Positions 51,070 through 63,724 of a DNA stretch of 64,000 nucleotides are shown piece by piece. This DNA is from Syngnathus acus. Its lineage: Eukaryota; Chordata; Actinopteri; Syngnathiformes; Syngnathidae. A model generated the notes under the pieces. It was not told the origin of the DNA and ran no database searches. It saw only the letters and a program-made list of their open reading frames with translations. Where the stretch lies: positions 873,501 through 937,500 of the forward strand of contig NC_051107.1 of assembly GCF_901709675.1 (NCBI RefSeq), given 5' to 3'. A program made the position numbers and the translations under genes. Within the stretch, counting starts at the first letter, position 1; the number at the start of each line of letters is the position of its first letter.

Positions 51070-51573
51070 TTGTAGTGTATTAAAAGTTGGTTGATCACCA
51101 AATTTGCTTGGGATTGGGGAAAAAAAGTCTTGAATCGGTCATAGAAGTGTAAAAAGAAGTTAACATACTGTATATTAACTTTAATGACAAGTCAGTTCTT
51201 GGGTACTTCAAATGTGTCCAAGAATATTCTTCTGAGCAGTACGGTTTGTAGAACTTCTTATGCCCCCGTGCATTTCCATTCCAATAGCTCCTAAATTTGT
51301 TTTCCCCATTACAAAAAAAATCTCAAGTTTTTGAGACTGGTAAAAATTCTCTGACATGTGAATAAATTAGTTAGCCATTATTGATTGTTCCTCATAAAAA
51401 CGATATAACGTCTAAACTAAATTACATAAAACTGCTACTACAATGCTGCTACTACTGTACGTAACGTTGTCAAAATTAACCGATTAATCGACAAGTATTT
51501 TATTGTCAAATCATTTTACTAAACTACTAAACTATCCATTACAGCCATTTCTTTACCTTTGAATGGTCTAAAT

Positions 51574-51903
51574 CAGGGGTGTCAAACTCATTTTTTTGGC
51601 GGGCCGCATTGTAGTCATAGCTTCTTTCGGAGGGCCATTATGACTGTCAACCCAAATAAATGTATGAGCACCTCATATTATATACAGTCAAAGCTACAAA
51701 ACAAACTGACAAATATCTCGTTTTCAAATCAGACGAGTAAAAACTGGTCAAATATTTAAAAAAAAAAAAAATTATTAAAAGTGAAGACAATTTGCAGTTC
51801 TAGTCATGACACGCGAATTTGATGCACAATTTGTCTTCGCGGGCCACATAAAATGATGTGGCGGGCCGTATCTGGCCCCCAGGCCTTGAGTTTGACACCT
51901 GTG
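51574..51903 (-). mobile_element. Non-autonomous hAT element, family H1 copy 5
   Basis: Reverse orientation relative to the other copies: it starts CAGGGGTGTCAAACTC and ends GAGTTTGACACCTGTG. Flanked by a perfect GTCTAAAT duplication (51566-51573, 51904-51911). It sits next to older CGATTAATCGA-type MITE sequence (about 51480-51500). Confidence 0.85.
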
Positions 51904-51911
51904 GTCTAAAT

Positions 51912-53202
51912 CTTCTGTCAGCCTCTCAACAGCAATTATTCATCAATGTTTGCATTCATTTATGTAAACAAACAGCTTATCGTTTAATGAAAACATCTGC
52001 CTTTACTACAGAAAAAAATAACTGCACCAGTAACTGAATAAGTTTCAAAACTTTTGTTGAGTACCTAAATCACTCTTATGTGATCGTTTAATTTTTATTT
52101 ACTTGTTTTTATCACTAAACAATACCATACAAATAACAATAAATAGTGGAAAACAGCTTTGTGATACACTTGTAAAATAAAATTTTATCCGATCAATTTT
52201 AATAAAATTTTTTAACCTGATTTATCCATCAGTTGATTGGTCAACAGAGATGTAAACCGTTTGTGTCTCTTTATAGCTCATAACATCACTATTCACACAG
52301 AGAGCTTTACCGTCTCACTTTTCTATTGTTTGCTTGGCCAATCGGTGAATTCCATGCTGTCATGTTGCAATGATGTTACCCAAGACCGTGGCTGGTTTTA
52401 TCATACAAGGCCTAAACTTTACAACCATATTTTCAGGTCAAGTCATTCAAGCGAGACAAAAACAGGAAGAGAGGGGTCCAGTGAGTGACATCACTCTTCC
52501 TGTACTCTGACACCGGAAGGGTCTTGAGACTCGAGACTGGCAAGGGGTCAACCAAAACGACGTATTCAGGCATGAAAATCGTGTTGTTGGGCCAAAGTAG
52601 AGAATCAGTGGAAAAATACAACCAGAAGCTCCGCCTTGTTTGCTGCAAACAGTTATGGTGACCTGCCTGAGTGCTCTCTGCAATCAGTGTGCAATCAATT
52701 GGAGCACTCACTGCCCGGGCCCTCATGCTCTGAAAGTCTCATGTCCTGCAAAATGTGAACATCTAATACAAAGCAGAAGATTTTTCATCGAAACACAACA
52801 TGGCTAGCTTATAAATGTGATAAGTAGTGGCATAACACTTCCAACGCAATGACTCACTCTGTGTTGTTTGTGACGACACTGACAACTGCTCACCTCATTG
52901 CAAGTTCACACATGTGCTCACCCCCACGCACAACAACATGCCCGCAGTCACAGTTTCGCCCGAGCGTTTGGGAGAGTAAGCACACCTGGAAAATTCGCTT
53001 CCATAATGTTGTCTAATCTTTGATAGATCATAAGTCAGTTAATGTGGGTTTGCTGTTTCACGCGATAGCTATGTTCCACCCCGAAACTTAGATTGGTCAA
53101 TAATTTGTTAAAAAAAACAATATCCACACGTGGACTAAAAGTATACATTTGTGGAAACAAATACTGAATTTAACAAATTGTGAAGTTTCGGTGTATGTAA
53201 TG
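51912..53202. other. Intergenic DNA
   Basis: AT-rich, no gene recognised. Short ORFs at 52433-52726 lack recognisable domains. Confidence 0.4.
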
Positions 53203-53372
53203 TTGTGATGAAAAAATGAAACTTCAACTTTGCTTCATGAACCAGTTGTATATTTTGACTCCTCTAGATGGCACTTTCTGTTCAACATTTCAACCAATAG
53301 TGTCACCTCGTGGATTTAAAAAAACACAACAAGTTCATGAAGCAAATTTGAAGCTTCATTTTCCATTCACTA
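53203..53372. mobile_element. Diverged palindromic MITE (TAGTGATGG family)
   Basis: Inner arms AAATGAAACTTCAACTTTGC and GCAAATTTGAAGCTTCATTT are inverted relatives, and the ends TTGTGATG and CATTCACTA are degraded. No clean target duplication. Confidence 0.6.
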
Positions 53373-55628
53373 CAATTGAGTGTTTCCATAAGCCACAGTT
53401 GCTAAGTGTTCCAAATGCAGACCATTTTCTATAGTGTACAATTTTATTGTAATGATCTGAGAACCTCTGGACTGGTTCCATGAGGACCTGGTAAACTTAG
53501 AGATTTTTGTCGTGACATTGACAGATCATAAGAAAAATCGTTGTGATTTTTCATGCTGCCCACACATTCCACCCAGCAAGTTTTTATTTTTACAGCATCG
53601 CAAGCATTGTTTTCGTTGCTAAAAGGTTTTCAAGACACCAAAAATAACGAGCCTTACTTTCCAACCTTCTGCTTTACAGTTCTACTTTAATGTTCTGTGT
53701 AACTCAGCATATTTTCCATGAACACCTGGAAAGCCTTTCTTTGATGTAAACAAAGCATACTCACTTCCAGATGACCATTTTTACAAACTCCTACACAATT
53801 TGCCAGAGTTTTGGGGAAACAAGACTCACAAACACAACTTTGGGAATCTTTCATTGCGACCTCATAGTGGATACATAGTAAATCAAAAAGATCCAAAACA
53901 GAAAACATCAGTGGGAGTAATTATTAAAACTGGAACGCACCAAAGATTATTTCATTTTTGATCTTTTGGCAAATAGTGAACCACCAAGGTGACTACAAGG
54001 TTGGCAATGCGCAAGGGTGGGGCGTCCTGCCTTTTAGCTCAGTTGCACTCATGAATGGAGGCTTTTAACTCCAAACCGCACGTGAGCGACAGAAAGGGAA
54101 AGAATGTCGGCTGCTTAATGACTGCACAGGAGGGGCGAGGCGTACTTTTTTCCTCCAAAACACCGGTGGTGCGGAGGTTTATATGTGCATGCTCAGACAC
54201 AACAGAGTTGCCACACAAAGGCTAAGCTAACGTGCCCATTCAAGATACGAGACTAAACAAACGGGCCGCAAATGAAAACATAATGCAAACTTCTGGAATC
54301 CTCTAAGATGATCATCTTTGTGTTGAATTGATAAAATAGTCACTAATAGCGCTAACCACATCAGTGTCCGCGCTTCCTAAAGATTATATGATCATTTTAA
54401 AAACATCCCTAACAAAAAAGGAGCGACGTGAAATGGATGTCCGGAAAACACAAGTGACCTCAGCTGGCCGGGAGTTCACGGGCGTTGACTCACTTGACAT
54501 CATATACAAATATTACCTTTGGATTTTCATTGCTTGATTCATAACTCTGAACTATGGTCGTTTTTTTTTGTTTTTTTTTAAGTTAACCCTCCGTCTATGT
54601 TTGTATATCTATAGCGACGACAAAGCATTATCTCGAGCTTGGTTGAGAAGGAAAATTTTCAATCTTCCCAGCACTGGTAGGTGAAATACAGGCATGAACT
54701 GGCGACATTTTTGTTTACTAAAGGTCAAGTTACATCAGCTCTATGTCACCATCTAGTGTTACAGTTTAGCTTAGCTTACCGCCGTATACCCCCGACTGGC
54801 GATTTTCCTGTACTGTGTAAATATAAATATGCGGGTTTTTTTGCTAAACCCACCTAAGACATCGGCCAAAAGTTCAGTTTTTTGAGACATGGTCATTAAT
54901 TTTTTTTTGTGGTATCTTACACTGGCGTTAATTTAAGGTGCAAGCTAACCAGAGAAGCAATGCAAAACGAACACGGGAATGTGTATAAAGCATTTTCAAG
55001 ATGGCTAATGCTAATTCCCGTCAGTCCTTCACTTTGTAGTTCAGTTGCAAGAGATTACCGCAGTGGCACATTGCACGTTCCCTGTCACGCTTTGACTTCC
55101 ATGCAGCGGAAAGGCAAAATTTAGTCACCCTCACACACACTGAGATATAAATATGTAAGATTTGATGAATATTACATGGTGCGCTTCTCCCACTTCTATC
55201 TGGGACAGACACTTGGCACATGTCACCATAAAGTGAACAGCAATGTCGGCGTAGAGATGAACGCCACATGATATGCACTGCCTTGAGTGAATGTTTAACT
55301 CGCTCCGGCTTATTTTTAGCTGAGCTGAAACCGACACGCGGTGAGGGACGGTCTGAGTGTCCACAATTCAAGTAGAGTCGACTTTCACCTTTTGTGTGAA
55401 TCTGCTCTTCAGATTGTCTCACATTAAAAAAGGAGTAAAAGGAGATTAGATAAAAAAGATATAAATGCTTCTTAATCTTTATCAAACAATCTCAGTGGCG
55501 TCATTCAAGGTCTTCACTCATGGCAAGGATTTATTTATCAGAGTGAATTAATTACAAAAAATATGACTATGACTCTTACATGTTGTCTGGCGTGATACAT
55601 TGAACCCAAAATGAAATAATAAAATAAT
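53373..55628. other. Intergenic DNA
   Basis: No gene or complete repeat recognised. Confidence 0.4.
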
Positions 55629-55855
55629 TTGAACTCAAAGTCAAAAGTCAAAGTCTGCTTTATTGTCAATTTCTTCACATGCCAAGACACACAAAGAAAT
55701 CGAAATAAACAAATAACACAATAAATAAGAGGAGCAAAAATGGAGCAAGTGTGCACACAGCAGACAGTCAGAATATAGCGCAAAAGTACAGGACGCTACG
55801 CAGAAGGGGGGAGAGAGTTCAGGATCCTAACAGCCTGGAGAATGAAGCTGTTGGT
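55629..55855 (-). repeat. Interspersed repeat fragment
   Basis: The AAAGTCAAAGTCTGCTTTAT start and the ACAGCCTGGAGAATGAAGCT block are familiar from a common teleost interspersed repeat, probably the 3' part of a retroelement. I cannot name the family with certainty; the strand is tentative. Confidence 0.4.
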
Positions 55856-55892
55856 GTATATATGTATATACATCTGAATATGTCTGTCTGTC

Positions 55893-55942
55893 TAGCTAGC
55901 TAGCTAGCTAGCTAGCTAGCTAGATAGATAGATAGATAGATA
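55893..55942. repeat. Compound (TAGC)n(TAGA)n microsatellite
   Basis: Tandem TAGC units pass directly into TAGA units. Confidence 0.9.
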
Positions 55943-56912
55943 ATGAGATTAATATTGTACTGTTTAACTTAAAATATGCTTATATTATAGTCAAACATGT
56001 TTTTAATCCTAAAGTCAACATATACACTCCAGGCAAAATGTGCTACAGTACATACTGTAAATGGAAGGCCAAACATTTGATTACATTTTGTTCTATTGGG
56101 TCAGTTACAGTGTTTTTTTTTGTTTTTGTTTTTTTATGGATACAGGCTGTGCAGTCTTAAGATCTCTTTACTGTCTTGTGTTCCCTGGAATTCCGTTTGC
56201 CTGCCAAAATGAGTCTATATAACAATGTCAAAGACTGATAGATGGTGTATGCTGATCTTATCTTTTATGCAGATAAGACTTCTTATTTTTATTTTTTTAT
56301 TTTTAATCAAAGGACACAGTCACAATGCTGCCTTTGAACATAACATTTTAAGCTCCACCCCCTTTGGAGAGAAAGATCCACAGAGTTCTGGAACGTGCTT
56401 TTCAATGACGGCGCGCCCTCCAGTACGTGACGCATGCTACAAACTGCCCTCAAAACAGCTGGGGAATCATATCAGGCAGTCCTCGCCCACCCCAGCTGCC
56501 GTTCACAATCCAAGACCGAGCTGAGCGGGCAGTACGTGCCTGTCGTGCACATCAGCGGAAATAAACACACTTTCAGAGTCCTTAGGTGTCTTCTCCTTGT
56601 GGCGCCTTGACCACCGTGAAAAGTTGTCTTTAAGTTGGTACTGTGTGTACTTGCGTGGGAAGTATGAGTCACAACGAGTTTGTCAGCGCAGTTTTCTTAA
56701 ATTATAACGCAATGATTTCTCTTGTTAAGAAAGTGCACATTTTGGTACTGCTCAACACATTCAAACGCAGAATGGTCTCTTCCACTTAAGAGGAATAAAC
56801 ACTTCCCCTCAAATAGAAGTCTGTTTTGTTTACCCTCGTCCCCTTCAGTAATTGTGTTTTAAGTACATTTACAGACAAGAGGCTAAAACAAAATTACCAT
56901 TTTCTGCAATTA
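55943..56912. other. Intergenic DNA
   Basis: Contains a T-rich tract at about 56114-56136. No gene recognised. Confidence 0.4.
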
Positions 56913-57664
56913 CCGTATTTTCCGGACTATAAGGCGCACCGGACTATAAGGTGCACCTTCAATAAATGGCCCATTTTAAAACTTTGTCCATATATAAGAC
57001 GCACCGGACTACAAGGCGCACCATTAATGCATTCATTTTCTGAGACAGTCCTGTATAGGGGCCAACCTTTCGCACCGACAGGCCACGAACCATTACCATT
57101 GTGAAGGAACTTGTAAATATGTAACTATATCCTTTACTATATCATTTCCAGATAGGTTGATATTGCAAATGAGAATCTGTTGTCAATCGCACTACCAGAA
57201 AAGTTAAAGATTAAAATAATAACAAATTAACAATTTTATGAAAGTTGAATGAATTTTTTATTAGATATATTAAGTTTGTTTTATTGTTGTTATTGTTGTA
57301 TGAATAAGAAGGGTAATATTGGTGTTTGTGACTGCAGTAAATTGGCCAGGTTGCATCTAATCCAAATCAAATCATTCTCCATTTTATCTTTTTTATTTCA
57401 ACTTCAGACGCAACAAATGACTTTATAATCACAAAATAATGATCCATAGTCTTTTTGATTCATGATTCATAGTCTTCAGCGGGCCACTTATGATTGATTT
57501 TATGACACAAGGCTTCGGGCCAGTTTAAATTTAGACGCGGGCCGCATTTGGCCCGCGGGCCGGAATTTGGACCATATATAAGGCGCACTGGACTATAAGG
57601 TGCACTGTCGGCTTTTGAGAAAATTTTAGGTTTTTAGGTGCGCCTTATAGTCCGGAAAATACGG
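56913..57664. mobile_element. TIR DNA transposon, related family, with internal hAT-like fragment
   Basis: Ends are CCGTATTTTCCGGACTATAA and its exact complement, flanked by TA (56911-56912, 57665-57666). The GGCGCACCGGACTATAAG motif is repeated inside each end. The ends resemble those of the 15714 and 40691 elements. The centre (about 57055-57570) includes GGGGCCAACC and a GGGCCGCATTTGGCCCGCGG block like the end of another hAT element, suggesting an insertion. No transposase frame. Confidence 0.75.
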
Positions 57665-57666
57665 TA

Positions 57667-60600
57667 ATTGTTAAAATATGCCCTTGAATTTACAGGGGTG
57701 AGCAGTGTCTTTTTTTTTTCTTTCGAGACACGCCAACCACAATAAAGAAGACTGTCTCGAGTCACGGGACATGCCTAGACTTGTCAGAGGTGCTGCAGTG
57801 GGCCTGTGTCAAGATAATGAAGCTCATAAAAAGCTCCAGTTTTTCTTTTTTCTTTTTCTTGCAACCTTTAAGATAATAATTGGATAAAGGAATTGAAATA
57901 TGGTGTTGCTGGTTTGTGGCTCCTTTGAGGTGTGTGTATGTGTGTGGGTGGAAAGCGGGTGTCGATATAGCACATGTTGTCATGGTGATGTCCACAGACT
58001 GAACACACCATGAATTAAGTTACGTATGGACATAGTGCCTCATATTAAGAATAAATAATTGCATTTGTTCAATAACAGATGGTGCAAAAACTCAGAAGCG
58101 ATAATAAGATAATTGTACCACAACAGAAGCCTGAGGAATGTCCAATTTGGAAAAGGCAAAATATCAAAGTGTTGATACATTGCGTATTGAAGGAATGGGG
58201 TCAAAATACAAAAAGTCCTGCCTAGCTACAAAAACAGATATGCTCAAACCTCATTGAATAAAGTACATAAGCCGAGAAGTATATTCACATATTAAATCAA
58301 TAAAAGAAACATTTTAAGCATATAATTATACCCACACACCAAATCAATAAAGAAAACATAACTAGACATTTTTGATAGGGGGGTAATGACAAAGGTTTTT
58401 ATAACTTTATGATCTGATATGTATTTCTGAGCATTTTGAAATAACAAATGTTTTTTGATATATTGCCTGAATAGCTTAATGACCCTTAAGGAACTGTTTA
58501 ATGCATGCCTGATGATTTTCTAAATCACGGACACTGCCAAAGTCGTCTAAAAATGTTCAGTACTTGATTGTATCTTATGTTTTGACTAATGCTAGACGCC
58601 AGTTTTCAATTACTACTGAACGTTCTGGACAGAGGGAAATATTTTGCCTAACAAAGAAAAGATATGGTTGGAAGCATAATAAACTAAGAATATGATGACG
58701 TAAGCAAGTACATGGAGTATCAAAAGAACAAAGAAACAAAAACATGGTAAGTGGTGGGTACAAACTTTGCATAGTCAGGGAACATTAATAAATTGATGAT
58801 GTCACAGCCAAAAGCTCAAATAATTCCGTACAAAATGACAAAATTGAAAGAATGATGAATGGATGAGGTGCGACAGTGTATGTGCAAGAATGGAGCAGAA
58901 TGTTTACAGGAAGGTCACTTGGAGATAAAACCAGCAGGTGCCAGAGGGAGACAGCCAAGAACTCGGCCATAGATGATCGCCAAGGCCGAAAGACGGGATG
59001 GAAGACAACAGCCCCCACACACACCGAATCGCCCATAATCAGCACCCACCCCCACGGAACCAGCTCTCACCGAACCAGCACCCACTCCCATGGAATCAAA
59101 CTCTACTGCGAACTTGCCCCACCCCAAAGACTCATCACCCATCAAACTCGGCCCACACCGGCATGTGCAACTGAATATAAGCTGACCAAAGAACCTTGAA
59201 CGTTGCCTTTTCTGAATGGAGACTTTCTGCTCTTGAGCATGGTCGCACGAAAGGCCCAGTGCTGTATTGTACTTTCCTGAAAACAGAGCTTTCTTAACAA
59301 GAATTGTGATTGAACTCAACCAACCTGTGTAAGTCTAATTTCTGCTTCAGTGTCTTAGCATTTTCCTAACTCCGAAGAAATCAAACGAGCACGCAGTGAG
59401 TAAATTGGATAACAGGTGATTGGCAATGGCTTTTGCCGTGATGCGCAGATAGCGCGCTCCCTAAATTGTGGACAAAATCCAACAGTATCATCACGTAACA
59501 TAAAACACCACAGCAAAAATTTAAAAATGTAAAATGATTGGCTTCCAATTTAATTCTGTTCTAAAAACGAATGTGAATTAATCGTCTTTAATCGGAGCAG
59601 TCGATGGGGAATAAATTAGCTTTACACTGTCCATGTCACTTATAACACTAACTTGAAGTCTGCTGCTGCGATGTTTGCACTAGTCTGTCATGCCATCGCG
59701 TTCATCTGATATTCTCGCTATATGGCTGTCGAGACTCGCAGGGCTGCGGCGACAAAGACGGATAATCTGTACTTGTCAGCACGGGGCCCGTATAGAAGCT
59801 ATAGAATGACGTACGACATTAACAACAAACTGTTCGCCTATAATCCACATTCTGACAGGCCCCGCCCACATGGCAATATCTAAACTAATTGAATTAGAGG
59901 CGGTAGCTGCACTCAGGAAATTGAAAGCCTGCAGGGGGGAGGAGGCTGTACAGGTGCCGGAAAAGAAAAGACGGAACTAGATATCCATCAGGGTTAGAGA
60001 GGAAAATGGTAGACATTTATTCCTCAATTAACTGACTTTAATTGAGAAATATTTTTTTGAGGGCTTTAAAAATAATGTTATCTGAATTTTAACCTACTCT
60101 GTCATTGGCTTCAAGTTTGAAATCCAAACAAACTCTGAATTTTAATACCCTTCTCTTTCTGTGATGAGCCGCATATCTATTTTTATTCAACTGTAATTTA
60201 TTTATTGCCATCCTGGGGCGGTTGACTTGCGTGTTTACTTTTCAATTCAATTTCTGGCACTCAATCCTCTACCCGTCAGCAATGTCTCCACTTAGACGAA
60301 AGGTGACAGAGAACGTCAATTGGCTTTGGGAAAGCTGTTGGCATGTCGCACAGCACTGTTGGAAGCCAAAATGGCCTCTTGAAGGACAGGCCGATAACAT
60401 CTCTACAGGGGGCACCGCTTTGCTGTTTATCAGTCATCAGATAAGATGCGAAGAGATTGCCGTGTTTACCCAATGTTTTTTTTTAAATGGCTTTCTTGAA
60501 GCTTTTCTGTCGCAGAGTGACAGAAGCCAATATTATGCATGGAAGGTAAAAAGTCGGTAGACGGATGTTACGAGTGACCTTGCCTTTGTGTACAGGGCTA

Positions 60601-62354
60601 AAAATGGTTCCAGGCTAAGAATGGTTATATGAGGTTCCGTTTTTAAAAAAAAAAAACATTTTTATGTTTAATAAGGTCTTTTGACAAACATTATACTCCA
60701 GACTTTAAACTGAACAATATAAAAACAAATTATGCTTCCTATGTCTTCTTTTTTGCACATGCAATTGAGGCCACACGGGTGGCTGAATTTACAGCCTCAA
60801 TTTTAAAGACACATGACAAAGAAGCCAGACGCACATTTGAGTCTAGCCTAAATCCATCCGTCACCTCGTAAGAACAGAGCTCCTCGGTCAGCCGTCTGTA
60901 TTTATGAGAGGGTAATTCCTAGCGCGACATACTAAATCGCCCCTCCCCTCCTCCCCTAAAAGCTACACTTTGAAGATTAACAGTCTACTTTTGCTACCCT
61001 GACTTGTTCTTTTTCGGAATCTTTTCAGTCATGTTTGTTCCACCACGTGTATGTATGAAGGTTGGCTTGTCGATGATCAAAGGTTAGTCTGAGTGTAATT
61101 GGTCGAGGCATCGGCATCCGAGCGTTTCCGTCTTTGATGGTGAGAAGTGGAGTGTAAAAAAAAAATTCCCTGTCCCGCCTCTTCCTCACTGCAAAGTTAA
61201 TTTGTTTATTCCCCCCATGGCAAAATAAGACGGCAAGACTTGGATTTGCAACACCAGAGCAAGAAGATGACGACACAATGACGGCAATTTAAAGTAGCAT
61301 TTTTGAGGCGCCATTCAAATCTTTGGCCCTGAGGATGTCCAAGACCATCTCAGAAATATGCTTGATGATGTCACAACTAAATGATCACACTCGGAAGCCA
61401 TCCATCTTGTGAAAAGCGTCCTTCAGAATTACTGCCAGCCTCATTAATATGAGCATTAGCCAAAGCGCAGGCTTCGAGCGCCATCAAGAAGACATATGGG
61501 CCAGGGTCGTATTCAATGCGTAATTTTTGAGTGCTGCGACATTGATGAATATGCTGGGAATGATAGCGCGAGGAACATAGGAGGAAGCCACAAAAGGGGA
61601 GCTGAGAAATTACAGTAGCTTGAAGTAGAATATAGAATAGATCTTTATTGTCATTGTCACACACAGATGAGCCTCATTTGAATAGCGGGGCACTTCTGGA
61701 GAGGGATTATTCAATGCGTGCAGTGCTGCCAGGAAATGGGAGAGAACGAAAAATGGATCTTTCCTACTTGGAAAGAGAATTGGAATTCTAATTGGGTAAA
61801 GAAAATAAGAGAGGCTTCTTGCTAGCATGTGGCTAATTCAAACCAGACGCTAATGCTACATTTGTAAGACATATGCCGCTGGAAGCTTTTAAGGGCTGAC
61901 CTCAGAATGTTACAGGACTCGAACAAAACATCGCCGTGTTATGCGCTAGTACTTGGATAAATTCGACTATCAGCATTTATTTTCGACATCCAAGGACTTC
62001 TCTGTGGATTTGTTTACAAGCAGAAGTTTGGAATGACGCTCTAGCACGCGTCACCATTTCCAACTTCCTGATTTTTCTGTAACGCCGCATCAGCGGAATA
62101 CACACGAATCTGCTGTCCAACAAAATGAAACGATCATCTGACCGGACGGCAACTCAAATCCATCTGTCCCGCTAACTTCAAATTTGCTCGCCATGTTGCT
62201 ATGGTTTTCCATTCTTACTCTCCTTGTGGAATACTTAATCCATATGTAATTAAATGTCACAGTTTTTACACGGCGGGAGATTAATAGTTGGCAAGTCGAA
62301 ACAAATATTGACCAGGGGAACCTGCATTGATGTATAGCGGAGGCCCAAGGGAAT
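57667..62354. other. Intergenic DNA, no gene recognised
   Basis: ORFs at 58876-59199 and 60222-60560 have no recognisable domains. GC-richer patches at about 59690-59800, 60280-60480 and 61420-61560 stand out from AT-rich flanks and could be conserved regulatory elements, but comparison is needed. A TATA-like ATATAAG near 59175 with proline-coding sequence before it could belong to a decayed LTR, but paired ends were not found. Confidence 0.35.
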
Positions 62355-62362
62355 GTCTACGT

Positions 62363-62563
62363 CAGGGGTCTCAAACTCCAGTCCTCGGGGGCCGCATTCC
62401 TACATGTTTTCCAAGTTTCCCTCGTTAAACACACCTGATTTAAATGATCAGTTCATCCTCACGTTCTGCAGGAGCCTGATAATTGAATCAGATGTGTTTA
62501 ACGAGGGAAACTTGGAAAACATGTAGGAATGCGGCCCCCGAGGACTGGAGTTTGAGACCCCTG
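62363..62563. mobile_element. Foldback hAT-type MITE
   Basis: The 201-bp element is a near-complete inverted repeat. It starts CAGGGGTCTCAAACTCCAGT and ends with the complement, with arms of about 80 bases. It is flanked by a perfect GTCTACGT duplication (62355-62362, 62564-62571). Confidence 0.9.
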
Positions 62564-62571
62564 GTCTACGT

Positions 62572-63690
62572 CTTTGTTCTGTTTGATGGATATAGCAATG
62601 AGACGGGAACTGCAGGAGGGTCTTTAATCTTCAAATATGACTGCGCATCAGCCATATTGCTCTTGAAGACGAGCAGCGATGTACATAAATACATCACATC
62701 AATAGACGCGTCTTCTGCGATGACATAGAAATCCCGTCGGGGCCCAAGCATGAAATCATAAGTAAAGCAGGTTTACACCACCAACATTCCATGCATGAAA
62801 TATTGTCGAGGTGGCAAATATGAGGATGCAGCAAGCAAATTATTATCTTAGTAGCACATAACTTTGCCTCTAACAAAAACAAACAGTTGGATCGGTTCTA
62901 ATCCCTCAGATTGCAAAATTAGCTCGGGATTTCCGGGAGAAGAAGGGGAGGGGGGTTCGCGCTGAACAGATCTTGCGGCATCATTTGCAGTAATAGAATC
63001 TACTGCTAGATCAAAGTCAGGGAGCTGGAGATCACATGGTAGAGTAAAATTTAAAAACTCACCAAACAAAGCCAAACAACACCCATGTGGATCATCACAA
63101 CTGTGTTGAAGCCAAAGTATTTTTTGTTACCATGCTAACAGCACACATTGGTTTACATGTAGGGCATCATCCGCAACACATCAATATCAACGTAGTCTCC
63201 AGATAAGATCCTGAAAAAGGATCTTCATTCCCCCTCCTCCTGCTTCAATTTGCTTCCATCTGGGAAATAACGGACCGAGTAGAGAGCGCCATGATGTCAT
63301 CTAGTCGATCAATGGTGCCGCGGGGGCCGACTCGATGCGCTTTCTGCTAAACGTATTAGCGTCATACCTCAACGCAAATCTCTCGGGTTGAAAGCCAGTG
63401 TCTGCTTTCGAGCTGGTGTTGAGCGCTTCTCATAGAAGACAGTATTCGGTACAAGTGTCACTATAGCGATCACAAGCTTCCAGGCTTCAGATAAGTCAAC
63501 ACAGGCCGCGTCAATTTTTGGATCCACTTTTGTAAGAAGAGTTTCTGTCAAATTTTGGATTGTGTTTCTATGAATCTGACATCCTCACCAGCATACCCCT
63601 CCAAGCATGCCTTTTAAAGACTTCAACATTACATTGTGTCAAGTCCATGCCTCAGTAGCGCCTTCTGGAGTGTTAAAATATAATAGTAGT
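62572..63690. other. Intergenic DNA
   Basis: No gene or complete repeat recognised. Confidence 0.4.
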
Positions 63691-63695
63691 CAATT

Positions 63696-63724
63696 ATCCA
63701 TCCATCCATCCATCCATCCATCCA
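63696..63724. repeat. (CATC)n microsatellite
   Basis: About seven tandem ATCC/CATC units. The remaining 276 bases of the window hold no recognised feature. Confidence 0.9.

Noticed and set aside
58100-59400. Possible decayed retroviral LTR region
   Set aside because: TATA-like and GC-rich blocks are present, but no TG...CA ends, target duplication or coding remnant could be paired.
63690-63724. CRISPR-like short repeats
   Set aside because: It is a simple (CATC)n microsatellite without spacers, in a eukaryotic genome.
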